Shown one piece after another: positions 49,089 through 57,143 of a stretch of 64,000 nucleotides of DNA (position 1 is its first letter; every line of letters begins with the position of its first letter). Origin of the DNA: an uncultured Paracoccaceae bacterium (lineage in GTDB: Bacteria; Pseudomonadota; Alphaproteobacteria; Rhodobacterales; Rhodobacteraceae); contig CATOSU010000001.1 of assembly GCA_951812615.1 (NCBI GenBank), forward strand, positions 372,001 through 436,000, written 5' to 3'. Both the position numbers and the translations under genes were made by a program. Under the pieces are notes generated by a model. That model was not told where the DNA came from. It worked only from the letters and a program-made list of their open reading frames with translations, and ran no database searches.

Positions 49089-49892
49089 ATGAATAAAGAC
49101 AGTGTTTGGCTGGGCCCGCTGAAAAGGCCGGTCCAACTCCTTATGTACCTGTTCGCAGGGCTGGCATTGGCCAACTATGTTTGGCTGATTATTTCCCTGA
49201 CGCTTTTCGACGGCCCGATCAGCATGCACGAAATGCTTCGGCCTGCCGGGCTGCCGATGGCACAGTCGATGCTCATTTTCCTGCTGCTGGCACTCTTATT
49301 CACCTCAATTTACCTGTCTGACACAAAGGGGGCAATCGAACCCGAGCGGTCAGGTTTCTTCGACGTCATCGCGCTGATTTTCTCGCGCCTGGCGATGATC
49401 GGGGTCATTCTGATCGTACTGGTGATGTTCTACGAAGTCGTCGCCCGGTACGTATTCAACAAGCCAACGCTATGGGCCAATGAACTGTCGCTGTGGATCG
49501 CCGGCTTCGTTTTTCTCTTTGCCGGACTTTATGCAATGCAACAGCGCAGCCATATCCGGATCTACATCATCTACGACGTGATGCCGCGGTGGATGCAAAA
49601 AACGGCCGACGTGATTTCCGTCCTGTTGATCTGGGTCTTCCTGTTTTCGATGGTCTGGGGCGCCTACAAAGAAGCCAAGACCCGCATCCTGCGCATGGAA
49701 ACATTCGGCACCGCGTGGGACCCGCCGATTCCCTCGACCATCAAGGTCGGCATTCTGATCATCATTGGCCTGGTGGCCCTTCAGGCCCTGTCGAACCTCA
49801 TTGCCGACTGGAGAAAGGCACCGGAACACCATTCGCCTGCAGACGAAATCGATGAAACTGAAATCGAAAACATTCGCAAGACGCTGGAGTAG
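49089..49892 (+). CDS. dctQ: TRAP transporter small permease, with N-terminal extension
   Basis: This 267-residue membrane protein has canonical DctQ helices near residues 95-115 (LAMIGVILIVLVMFYEVVARYVFNKP), 125-148, 165-185 (VISVLLIWVFLFSMVWGAYKE) and 215-235. FNKPTLWANELSLWIAGFVFLFAGLYA matches the family core. About 90 extra N-terminal residues add two more helices (VQLLMYLFAGLALANYVWLI and MLIFLLLALLFTSIYLS). Usual DctQ is about 160-180 residues. It joins the large subunit in the inner membrane; dctM starts 5 bp downstream. Confidence 0.9.
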   Translation: MNKDSVWLGPLKRPVQLLMYLFAGLALANYVWLIISLTLFDGPISMHEMLRPAGLPMAQSMLIFLLLALLFTSIYLSDTKGAIEPERSGFFDVIALIFSRLAMIGVILIVLVMFYEVVARYVFNKPTLWANELSLWIAGFVFLFAGLYAMQQRSHIRIYIIYDVMPRWMQKTADVISVLLIWVFLFSMVWGAYKEAKTRILRMETFGTAWDPPIPSTIKVGILIIIGLVALQALSNLIADWRKAPEHHSPADEIDETEIENIRKTLE

Positions 49893-49897
49893 GTCAG

Positions 49898-51520
49898 ATG
49901 GTTGATATCGGAACACTTTCCCTGATTGTCCTGCTGGCGATGTTCGTCCTGCTGGCCATCGGCATGCCGCTCGGCTTTGCCTCCGCCTTTCTGGCTGTTG
50001 TCACGCTCGTCCTGAAATTCGGACCTGATCTGCTCTACGGTGACATCCTGTCCGGAGATTTCAGCAAATTCGGCCGTGGCCCGCTTAACGTGATTTCACA
50101 AGCGGTTTACCGACAAATGACGAATTACGTGCTCATATCCGTGCCGTTATTCATCTTCATGGCTGCTCTGCTGGAACGCTCCGGCATCGCCAAGGACATG
50201 TATTCGTCGCTGAACGTATGGCTCAGCCGGACGCGTGGCGGTATCGCCATCGTGACCTCGATCATGGCGGTGATCATGGCCGCCATGTCGGGCATCATCG
50301 GCGGCGAAGTCGTGCTTCTCGGGCTTATCGCGCTGCCACAGATGCTGCGGCTGGGGTACAATCAGAACCTTGCCATCGGGACGATCTGTGCGTCGGGCTC
50401 GCTCGGCACGATGATCCCGCCATCCATCGTTTTGATCTTCTACGGTCTCGTGACCGAAACCTCGATCAAATCGCTGTTCACGGCATCCTTCCTTCCCGGT
50501 TTCATGCTGGCGTCGTTCTTCATCATCTACATCATCTTCCGCGCGAACATGAACCATGATCAGGCGCCGCTTCCGGACCCTGATCCCAATGACCCGCCCG
50601 GGGGCGAGAAGGCAGCGATGTTCCTCGGGTTCCTCTGCCGGTTTGCGCTCTGGGTCTGCGGCGCGCTTCTGCTTCGGGCCCTGTTCTTCACCGTCACCGG
50701 CGCCAACGTCGTGACCGAGGGTGTGGAACCGATCCTGCTTGGCATGGTTGCCGATATACCGTGGATTATCGGGTTTGCAGCCATCTGCGCGGCGATCATG
50801 TACTTTTTCGTCGGAATGGAACGTTCCAAGCGCGGCTGGGACATGGCCAAGGGCCTGATCCCGCCAATCGTTGTGATCGGCGTTGTGCTCGGATCAATCT
50901 ACGGTGGCATCACCGGCATTACGGAAGCCGCAGGCATGGGCGTGATCGCCGTGTTCGTCATCGGCCTTCTGCGCCGCGAAATGTCGGGCGAGATCGTGTG
51001 GGATGCAGTCATGCGCACACTGAAATCCACCGGAACAATCATCTGGGTGACCATCGGCGCTGCCTCGCTTGCGGCCGCCTACACGCTCGTCGGCGGCCCG
51101 ACCTACGTCGCCAACATGATCGTCGGGGCCGAACTGCCGACCATGGGCATTATCCTGGTGATGATGCTGATCTTCCTGATCATGGGCATGTTCATGGACT
51201 GGATCGGCATCGTGCTGCTGATCATGCCGGTTTTCCTGCCGATCGTGCTGAAGCTGCCGGTTACCGAGCTTGGCGTTTTCGGTCAGCTTGAGCCGAAACA
51301 CGTGGCGATCTGGTTCGGTGTCGTGTTCTGTATGAACATGCAGGTCAGTTTCCTGTCACCGCCGTTCGGGCCGGCCGCGTTCTACCTGAAGTCGGTTGCA
51401 CCGCCGCACATTTCGCTGACGGACATCTTCAAAGGGTTCCTGCCGTTCATCTGCATCCAGCTGATGGCACTTTCCGTGCTTCTGATCTGGCCGCCGATTA
51501 TCACGGTCTTGCTGAAGTAA
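49898..51520 (+). CDS. dctM: TRAP transporter large permease
   Basis: This 540-residue protein has many membrane segments. DctM blocks include VLISVPLFIFMAALLERSGIA, GGIAIVTSIMAVIMAAMSG, TICASGSLGTMIPPSIVLIF near 170, TGITEAAGMGVIAVFVIG and FLIMGMFMDWIGIVLLIMPVFLPI near 430. A hydrophilic loop near 225-240 (PLPDPDPNDPPGGEK) and extra helices after it make it longer than the usual 430 residues. It is the transport subunit that uses the sodium gradient. It is the last gene of dctPQM. Confidence 0.94.
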   Translation: MVDIGTLSLIVLLAMFVLLAIGMPLGFASAFLAVVTLVLKFGPDLLYGDILSGDFSKFGRGPLNVISQAVYRQMTNYVLISVPLFIFMAALLERSGIAKDMYSSLNVWLSRTRGGIAIVTSIMAVIMAAMSGIIGGEVVLLGLIALPQMLRLGYNQNLAIGTICASGSLGTMIPPSIVLIFYGLVTETSIKSLFTASFLPGFMLASFFIIYIIFRANMNHDQAPLPDPDPNDPPGGEKAAMFLGFLCRFALWVCGALLLRALFFTVTGANVVTEGVEPILLGMVADIPWIIGFAAICAAIMYFFVGMERSKRGWDMAKGLIPPIVVIGVVLGSIYGGITGITEAAGMGVIAVFVIGLLRREMSGEIVWDAVMRTLKSTGTIIWVTIGAASLAAAYTLVGGPTYVANMIVGAELPTMGIILVMMLIFLIMGMFMDWIGIVLLIMPVFLPIVLKLPVTELGVFGQLEPKHVAIWFGVVFCMNMQVSFLSPPFGPAAFYLKSVAPPHISLTDIFKGFLPFICIQLMALSVLLIWPPIITVLLK

Positions 51521-51532
51521 CCGGACGTCATC

Positions 51533-51814
51533 ATGCTGAGCCGGGACCAGATCACGCTCTTGGGAAACAACGGATACAACGTTGTCGAAGATGCGCTGGT
51601 CCCGGACAAACCAAGGCAGGGCCGCCCAGGTTTGGCCGCTTCCGCGAACCGGACAACAGGCAACAATCGGGTCGTGGCATTGACCAGCTGCATGCCTGCT
51701 CAGAGGCCGGAAATCAGGCAGTATCCGGTGCGTTCTTCCCGGGTTGCCCGAGACCACGGCCAACTGACTGAAAAACCGATCGGCTGGCAGCGAGCATCCG
51801 ACGGGACGTATTGA
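51533..51814 (+). pseudogene. Possible 5' remnant of a PhyH-type dioxygenase gene
   Basis: The first 25 codons read MLSRDQITLLGNNGYNVVED and then ALVPD, very like the N-terminus of phytanoyl-CoA dioxygenase family proteins. The frame then becomes low-quality (KPRQGRPGLAASANRTTG) and stops at 51814; none of the three forward frames continues the fold. It lies 12 bp after dctM in the 384-bp gap before uxaA, which otherwise holds no gene. It could be a deleted copy of the PhyH gene now at 55309, or chance. Confidence 0.35.
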
Positions 51815-51904
51815 ATCCGATGCCGAAACCGGTGCAGATCTTGCGTACCCAAACCGAAACTTGCCAAAGGTGCGCGGACTGCACACCAAATGACGGAGCC
51901 TGAT

Positions 51905-53410
51905 ATGACCCCTTTCGTTCGCCTTGACCCGTCAGACAACGTTGTCACCGCCACGCGGGCGCTTGAGGCCGGAACATCCGTCGAAGAGACCTCCACAGCC
52001 GTCCTGATCCCGTCAGGTCACAAGATCGCCACCGGAAAGATTGCCCGGGGTGAACCGATCCGGAAATACGCTCAGATCATCGGCTACGCAGCCGAGGACA
52101 TCCCGCCCGGTTCCCATGTGCATACCCAGAATGTCGAGTTTCGCAACACCCAGGCGGACTATGAATTCGGAACCGATCTGCGCCCGGTGCAAGCGGTGGA
52201 AAAACCCGACACGTTCATGGGGTACAGGCGCAAAAACGGATCGGTCGGCACCCGAAACTACATCGCGGTTGTCACGTCGGTGAACTGCTCGGCCACCGCG
52301 GCCCGGCGGATCGCCGACACCTTCGGACCGGAGGAACTGGCAGATTATCCCAATGTCGATGGTGTTGTCGCCTTTGTTCACGGGACCGGGTGCGGCATGG
52401 CCGGGTCCGGCGACGGGTTCGAAGCCCTGCAGCGGGTCATGTGGGGATACGCAAAACACCCCAACCATGCCGGGGTCCTGATGGTCGGGCTGGGTTGCGA
52501 AATGAACCAGATCGACTGGCTGCTCGAAGCCTATGGGCTGAAACAGGGACCTTTGTTTCAGACAATGAACATCCAGAACGTTGCCGGCCTGCAAAGAACG
52601 ATCGAAGCCGGCGTGGACAAGGTGCGCGCGATGCTGCCCATCGCAAATCAGGCCCGGCGGGTTCCGTGCCCCGCATCGGAACTGAAAGTGGCGCTGCAAT
52701 GTGGCGGATCCGATGCCTGGTCCGGCATCACGGCAAACCCGGCGCTGGGCTATGCCTGCGATCTTCTGGTGGCCCAGGGTGGTACCGGGGTTCTGGCCGA
52801 AACGCCGGAAATCTACGGGGCCGAACACCTGCTGACCCGCCGCGCCGTAGACCGGGCAACCGGTGACCGGCTGGTCGGCCTGATCAGGTGGTGGGAGGAT
52901 TACACCGCGCGCAACCATGGCTCGATGGACAACAACCCAAGCCCGGGCAACAAGAAGGGCGGGCTGACTACGATCCTCGAAAAATCGCTGGGAGCCGCTG
53001 CCAAGGGCGGCACGACCCCTTTGACAGGCGTCTACAAATACGCGGAAACCGTCCGGGCGCACGGGTTTACGTTCATGGACAGTCCCGGCTACGACCCGGC
53101 GGCAGTGACCGGCCAGATCGCCGGCGGATGTAATCTGGTCTGTTTCACGACCGGTCGGGGCTCTGCATTCGGTTCCAAGCCCGCGCCGACTATAAAGGTC
53201 GCCACGAACGCCGAAATGTACAGACGCATGACTGATGACATGGACGTGAACGCGGGCGAAATCCTGAGCGGAGACGCCACCGTCGAAAGCAAGGGGCGCG
53301 AAATATACGAAGTGTTCCTGCGTGTGGCGTCGGGAGAAATGTCGAAATCCGAAGCACAGGGGTTGGGAGATTACGAGTTCGTCCCGTGGCAGATCGGAGC
53401 GGTGATGTGA
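51905..53410 (+). CDS. uxaA: UxaA-family altronate (or related aldarate) dehydratase
   Basis: ATG at 51905 has GGAG six bases upstream; an ATG at 51890 lacks a site. The protein is 501 residues. The N-terminal SAF domain (1-90) reads VRLDPSDNVVTATRALEAG, then PSGHKIATGKI and SHVHTQNVEF. The C-terminal catalytic part has YRRKNGSVGTRNYIAVV, HGTGCGMAGSG, LGCEMNQIDWLLE and CGGSDAWSGITANPALG. UxaA converts altronate to 2-keto-3-deoxygluconate; members also act on galactarate or sulfolactate. It is first in a long plus-strand operon. Confidence 0.9.
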   Translation: MTPFVRLDPSDNVVTATRALEAGTSVEETSTAVLIPSGHKIATGKIARGEPIRKYAQIIGYAAEDIPPGSHVHTQNVEFRNTQADYEFGTDLRPVQAVEKPDTFMGYRRKNGSVGTRNYIAVVTSVNCSATAARRIADTFGPEELADYPNVDGVVAFVHGTGCGMAGSGDGFEALQRVMWGYAKHPNHAGVLMVGLGCEMNQIDWLLEAYGLKQGPLFQTMNIQNVAGLQRTIEAGVDKVRAMLPIANQARRVPCPASELKVALQCGGSDAWSGITANPALGYACDLLVAQGGTGVLAETPEIYGAEHLLTRRAVDRATGDRLVGLIRWWEDYTARNHGSMDNNPSPGNKKGGLTTILEKSLGAAAKGGTTPLTGVYKYAETVRAHGFTFMDSPGYDPAAVTGQIAGGCNLVCFTTGRGSAFGSKPAPTIKVATNAEMYRRMTDDMDVNAGEILSGDATVESKGREIYEVFLRVASGEMSKSEAQGLGDYEFVPWQIGAVM

Positions 53411-53419
53411 TCGGCGAAC

Positions 53420-53440
53420 AAAATTCTTTCAAAGAATTTT
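53420..53440. promoter_or_regulatory. Perfect 21-bp palindrome between uxaA and the Gfo/Idh gene
   Basis: AAAATTCTTT (53420-53429) and AAAGAATTTT (53431-53440) are perfect 10-bp arms around a single C. It is 9 bp after the uxaA stop, in a GC-rich setting where such an AT-only block stands out. The centre TTTCAAA recurs in the A-tract repeat near gntR. A regulator site at an internal promoter is the best guess; as RNA the loop would be too tight for the full stem. Confidence 0.6.
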
Positions 53441-53468
53441 GGCCAGTCCGCCGCGGAGGATGGTGTTC

Positions 53469-54470
53469 GTGACCCGACTTCTGCTTGCTGGAACCGGGTT
53501 GATCGGACACCGGCATCTGGATCACATCCTCGAGCATCCCGAACTGGAACTTGCCGGCGTCATCGACCCGGTCCCCGAAAACCGCGCTGCCGCCCGGGCG
53601 CCGGGGTTTGAAACCCTCGCAGACGTTGACCGGCCGGCCGATGGAATCGTGATTGCCACGCCGACCGGCACGCATGCGCCCCTGACACTGGCTGCCCTGC
53701 AACGCGGCTTGCATGTTCTAGTCGAAAAACCGGTCGCCGACACCTTGGAAAACGCGGACGCCATGATCGCCGCCGGCCGGGACTGTGGGCGGCATGTTCT
53801 GGTTGGCCATCACCGGCGATATCACCCCTGCGTCACGACGCTGAAGCAACTTCTGGACCAAGGCAGGGTGGGCCGGCCGGTCGCCGTGTCATTGCTCTGG
53901 CTGATGCGCAAACCGGACGAATACTTCGACATTGCGTGGCGCGCGGGCATGAACGGGGGCCCTGTCCGGCAGAACCTGATCCACGACGTGGATATGCTGC
54001 GGTGGCTGTTCGGCGAGGTGGTGGAGGTGACCGGCCTGGGATCCAACGCCGTGCGCGGCGCGGCGCGGACAGAAAGCGGGACGGCCGTCCTGCGGTTCGA
54101 CAGCGGCGTGATCGTGTCGATCACGTTTGCGGATTCGACACCGACGCCTTGGGGCTTCGAGGCGGGAAGCGGTGAAAACCCGCATATTGCATGGACCGGT
54201 CAGGACTGCATGCGCATCGCCTGTACAGAGGGCGCCATCGAGTTTCCGTCTTTGCGGGTCTGGTCGGGCGCAAACTCCTGGGCCGAGCGGCCTGATCTGT
54301 CGGAAACCGAGGTTGCGGAGACCGTCCCGCTTGTCCGGCAACTTGAGCATTTTGCCGATGTCATTGCCGGGCGCGCTGATCCGGTCATCACCGCCCGGGA
54401 CGCGCGTGAAACCCTTGCGGTCACGCTGGAGATCGAACGGGCAACGCTTCCCGCGGGTGTTTCGCAATGA
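53469..54470 (+). CDS. Gfo/Idh/MocA family oxidoreductase (1) (GTG start)
   Basis: GTG at 53469 has GGAGG nine bases upstream and gives VTRLLLAGTGLIGHRHLDHI, 333 residues; an ATG at 53460 would overlap the ribosome binding site. The NAD loop GTGLIGHRH is followed by DGIVIATPTGTHAPLTLAAL and the EKPVADT motif near 90 with the catalytic-region Lys. GGPVRQNLIHDVDMLRWLFG carries the typical His-Asp near 170. The family oxidises or reduces sugars and polyols such as inositol. Substrate unknown. It overlaps the next gene by 4 bp. Confidence 0.9.
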   Translation: MTRLLLAGTGLIGHRHLDHILEHPELELAGVIDPVPENRAAARAPGFETLADVDRPADGIVIATPTGTHAPLTLAALQRGLHVLVEKPVADTLENADAMIAAGRDCGRHVLVGHHRRYHPCVTTLKQLLDQGRVGRPVAVSLLWLMRKPDEYFDIAWRAGMNGGPVRQNLIHDVDMLRWLFGEVVEVTGLGSNAVRGAARTESGTAVLRFDSGVIVSITFADSTPTPWGFEAGSGENPHIAWTGQDCMRIACTEGAIEFPSLRVWSGANSWAERPDLSETEVAETVPLVRQLEHFADVIAGRADPVITARDARETLAVTLEIERATLPAGVSQ

Positions 54471-55312
54471 ACGTGCTACGCGCAGGCCTGATCGGGGACC
54501 ATATCAGCCAGTCACAACTCGGAGGCGCGCTTGAAATCATGTGCGCGGACCGGGACATGACATTGGAATATGAACCGATCGACACTGCGTCCGACCCGGG
54601 TTTCGATTTCGCCGCCACGGTCGCGCGGTGCCGGGCCCAGGGTTGGCATGGTATCTCGGTCACGCACCCCCACAAGGCCGCGGCGGCCGAATTCGCCGGC
54701 GAAAACGCTGCTGATGCGATCAGACAGATGGGTGCCAGCAATCTGCTGATCTTTGGCGCCGGGCTTAAGGCCCACAATACGGATTTCACGGGTTTTCTGG
54801 CCGCGTGGCACGCGGTTTTCGGACCGCGTTTGCCCGGCCGGGTCGCGATGGCCGGCGCAGGCGGTGTCGCCCGGGCACTTGGCCCGGCGCTGGCGCAGCT
54901 TGGCGCGACCGACATCGCGGTCTGGGATCTGGATCCGGAGCTGGCACGCATGCTCGCTGATCGGATCGGCGCCCCGGCCCGGGCAATCGCGGCGGCGGAC
55001 GCCTCCAAAGCGATCCGGCAGGCTGACGGGCTGGTCAACGCGACCTCGTTGGGAATGAATTACAACCCCGGCACGGCCTTCGATCCCGCGGACGTCGACG
55101 GCCAGGACTGGGCGTTCGACGCAGTGTATACGCCGACCGACACAGTCTTTCTGCAAAGGGCCGCGCAACAGGGATCGGCCATTCTCAGCGGGTTCGACCT
55201 GTTCCGCTTTCAGGCGATGAAGACCTTCGAAGCCTATACCGGGTTCACACCAGATCCCGCGGCGACATTGCCGGGCCTCGACACGCTCAGACCGAAGGAG
55301 GGGATCACATGA
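54467..55312 (+). CDS. Shikimate dehydrogenase-like protein with altered substrate site
   Basis: This 281-residue protein has the AroE layout: an N-terminal substrate domain, VTHPHKAAA with the catalytic Lys near 68, AHNTDFTGFLAA with the catalytic Asp near 105, and the NAD(P) loop AGAGGVARAL near 130. NATSLGMN and FDLFRFQA follow near 190 and 250. In true AroE the N-terminal loop carries SxSPxxHN, whose Ser residues hold shikimate; here it reads SQSQLGGALE. The enzyme is therefore probably a paralog for another polyol or keto acid. Its 4-bp overlaps with both neighbours tie it to the catabolic operon. Confidence 0.82.
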   Translation: MNVLRAGLIGDHISQSQLGGALEIMCADRDMTLEYEPIDTASDPGFDFAATVARCRAQGWHGISVTHPHKAAAAEFAGENAADAIRQMGASNLLIFGAGLKAHNTDFTGFLAAWHAVFGPRLPGRVAMAGAGGVARALGPALAQLGATDIAVWDLDPELARMLADRIGAPARAIAAADASKAIRQADGLVNATSLGMNYNPGTAFDPADVDGQDWAFDAVYTPTDTVFLQRAAQQGSAILSGFDLFRFQAMKTFEAYTGFTPDPAATLPGLDTLRPKEGIT

Positions 55313-56208
55313 CCGAAGTTCTGACATCAGCCCAGATCGACGCGTATGACCGCAATGGCTGTCTCGTTCTGGAAAACAGGGTGCCGCCCCGGATCATCGC
55401 CTCCATCCGCGCTGAAATCGCCCTTTTCGAAGACGAGGCACGCGGCATGACCGAGTCCGGCACACGGCTGGATCTGGAGGACAGCCACACACCCGATGAT
55501 CCGCGTATTCGTCGGATCAAGCTGCCACACATGATTTCGGACGTGGTGGCCGATCTGATGCGGTCCGATCATATTCTGGGCCCTGTCCGTGATCTGATTG
55601 GTCCGAACCTGCGACTGCACACATCGAAGCTGAACATGAAATCCGCCGGATACGGCGCTGCAGTTGAATGGCATCAGGACTGGGCGTTTTATCCGCATAC
55701 GAACGACGACGTGCTGGCGGTCGGCGTTATCATCGACGATATGGGGCTGGAGAACGGCCCCCTGAAGGTTTTCCCGGGCAGCCACAAAGGCCCGGTCCAC
55801 AATCACCATGTCGATGGGGTCTTTGCCGGTGCCATGGATCTGGCAGCCTGCGGCCTCGACCCAAAAGACGCGATCCCGCTGACCGGGCCTGCCGGCTCGA
55901 TCTCGATCCATCATGCCCGCATCGTGCACGGATCGGCGCTGAATACATCGGACCACGCCCGGCGGTTGCTGTTTTATGAATGCATGGCCGCAGATGCCTA
56001 TCCTGTGATGGGATCAATGACCTCATTCGGCTCGCTCGAAGAATATGACAGCCGGATGCTGTGCGGATCACCCACGGTGGAACCAAGACTGGAGGATGTG
56101 CCTGTGCGCATCCCGCTGCCGCAGCCCGAGCGGCGTGGCTCGATCTACGAGATACAGAAAGACCTGAAAAACCGCGGATTTTCGATCTACGACAACGAAA
56201 ACGCGTAA
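55309..56208 (+). CDS. Phytanoyl-CoA dioxygenase (PhyH) family protein
   Basis: This 299-residue protein has the iron ligands of a 2-oxoglutarate oxygenase: EWHQDWAFYPH (HxD) near 118 and HHARIVHGSALN with the distal His near 208. The 2-oxoglutarate-binding Arg is in SDHARRLLFYE near 220. NGPLKVFPGSHKGPVHNHH lies between. Such enzymes hydroxylate small molecules with O2. In a sugar-acid operon the substrate might be a modified (for example methylated or N-containing) acid, but this is only inference. It overlaps the AroE-like gene by 4 bp. Confidence 0.88.
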   Translation: MTEVLTSAQIDAYDRNGCLVLENRVPPRIIASIRAEIALFEDEARGMTESGTRLDLEDSHTPDDPRIRRIKLPHMISDVVADLMRSDHILGPVRDLIGPNLRLHTSKLNMKSAGYGAAVEWHQDWAFYPHTNDDVLAVGVIIDDMGLENGPLKVFPGSHKGPVHNHHVDGVFAGAMDLAACGLDPKDAIPLTGPAGSISIHHARIVHGSALNTSDHARRLLFYECMAADAYPVMGSMTSFGSLEEYDSRMLCGSPTVEPRLEDVPVRIPLPQPERRGSIYEIQKDLKNRGFSIYDNENA

Positions 56209-56241
56209 CGACTGCAAACACACGGTATAGAGGAACCGGAC

Positions 56242-57132
56242 ATGTCAAAACCAATCATCGGATTCATCGGAGTGGGGCTTATGGGGTCGGCCATGGTCGG
56301 CCGGTTGCAGGACCGCGGCTACGACGTGGCTGCGGTTCTGGGCAATGTGAACCGCACCGGTGTCGAAGCGGCCGTCGCCCGCGGATCCCGTGAGGCCAGC
56401 AGTGCCCGGGACGTCGCGGCAAGCTGTGACATCGTCATGCTCTGCCTCGGCACGTCCGATCAGGTCGAAAGCCGGATGCGCGGTGACGACGGCGTGATCG
56501 CGGGGCTCAAGCCCGGCGCAGTGGTCATCGATTTCGGCACCTCGCTGCCGGCTTCGACCAAGACGCTGGGGGCCGAGGTTGCTGCCGCCGGGGGAGTGAT
56601 GCTGGACGCCCCATTGGGTCGGACGCCTTCGCATGCCGTGGACGGGCTGCTCAACATCATGTGTTCCGGTGACAGGGCGACTTTCGACCGTGTCGAACCG
56701 GTCCTCAATGATCTGGGCGAAAACGTCTTCCATCTCGGCGAGCTTGGCACGGGTCACACGATCAAACTGTTGAACAACTTCTTTGCCATGACCACTGCGA
56801 ACGCGATGGCCGAAGCCTTTGCCATGGCAGACAAGGCCGGTGTTTCACGGCAGGGCCTTTATGATGTCATGTCCGCGGGGCCGCTGCATTCCGGCATGAT
56901 GGATTTCATCAGGGCCTATGCAGTTGAAGGCAATCCCGAAAACCTGATATTTTCGATTAAGAACGCATCCAAGGATGTCGGCTATTACTGGGCCATGGCA
57001 GAAAGTCTCGGGGTGCAGTCCCTGATGGCGAACTGCGCGCGTCAGGCGATGGCGCAGGCCGTGGAAGACGGCCGTGGCGATGACCTAGTTCCGCAGATGT
57101 ATGATTTCTACACCGCCCGGTTCAAAGACTGA
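56242..57132 (+). CDS. 3-hydroxyisobutyrate dehydrogenase-family NAD(P)-dependent oxidoreductase
   Basis: This 296-residue protein has the NAD loop GFIGVGLMGSAMVGRL, VIDFGTSLPASTKTL and the catalytic Lys in GTGHTIKLLNNFF near 172. The substrate loop reads DAPLGRTPSHAVDG instead of the usual DAPVSGG. As I recall it, YihU (3-sulfolactaldehyde reductase) also has a GRT loop, though the Ser that follows in YihU is Ala here. It may act on a small aldehyde or hydroxy acid formed by the operon. AGAGGA precedes the start codon. Confidence 0.88.
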   Translation: MSKPIIGFIGVGLMGSAMVGRLQDRGYDVAAVLGNVNRTGVEAAVARGSREASSARDVAASCDIVMLCLGTSDQVESRMRGDDGVIAGLKPGAVVIDFGTSLPASTKTLGAEVAAAGGVMLDAPLGRTPSHAVDGLLNIMCSGDRATFDRVEPVLNDLGENVFHLGELGTGHTIKLLNNFFAMTTANAMAEAFAMADKAGVSRQGLYDVMSAGPLHSGMMDFIRAYAVEGNPENLIFSIKNASKDVGYYWAMAESLGVQSLMANCARQAMAQAVEDGRGDDLVPQMYDFYTARFKD

Positions 57133-57143
57133 CGGACCAGACT

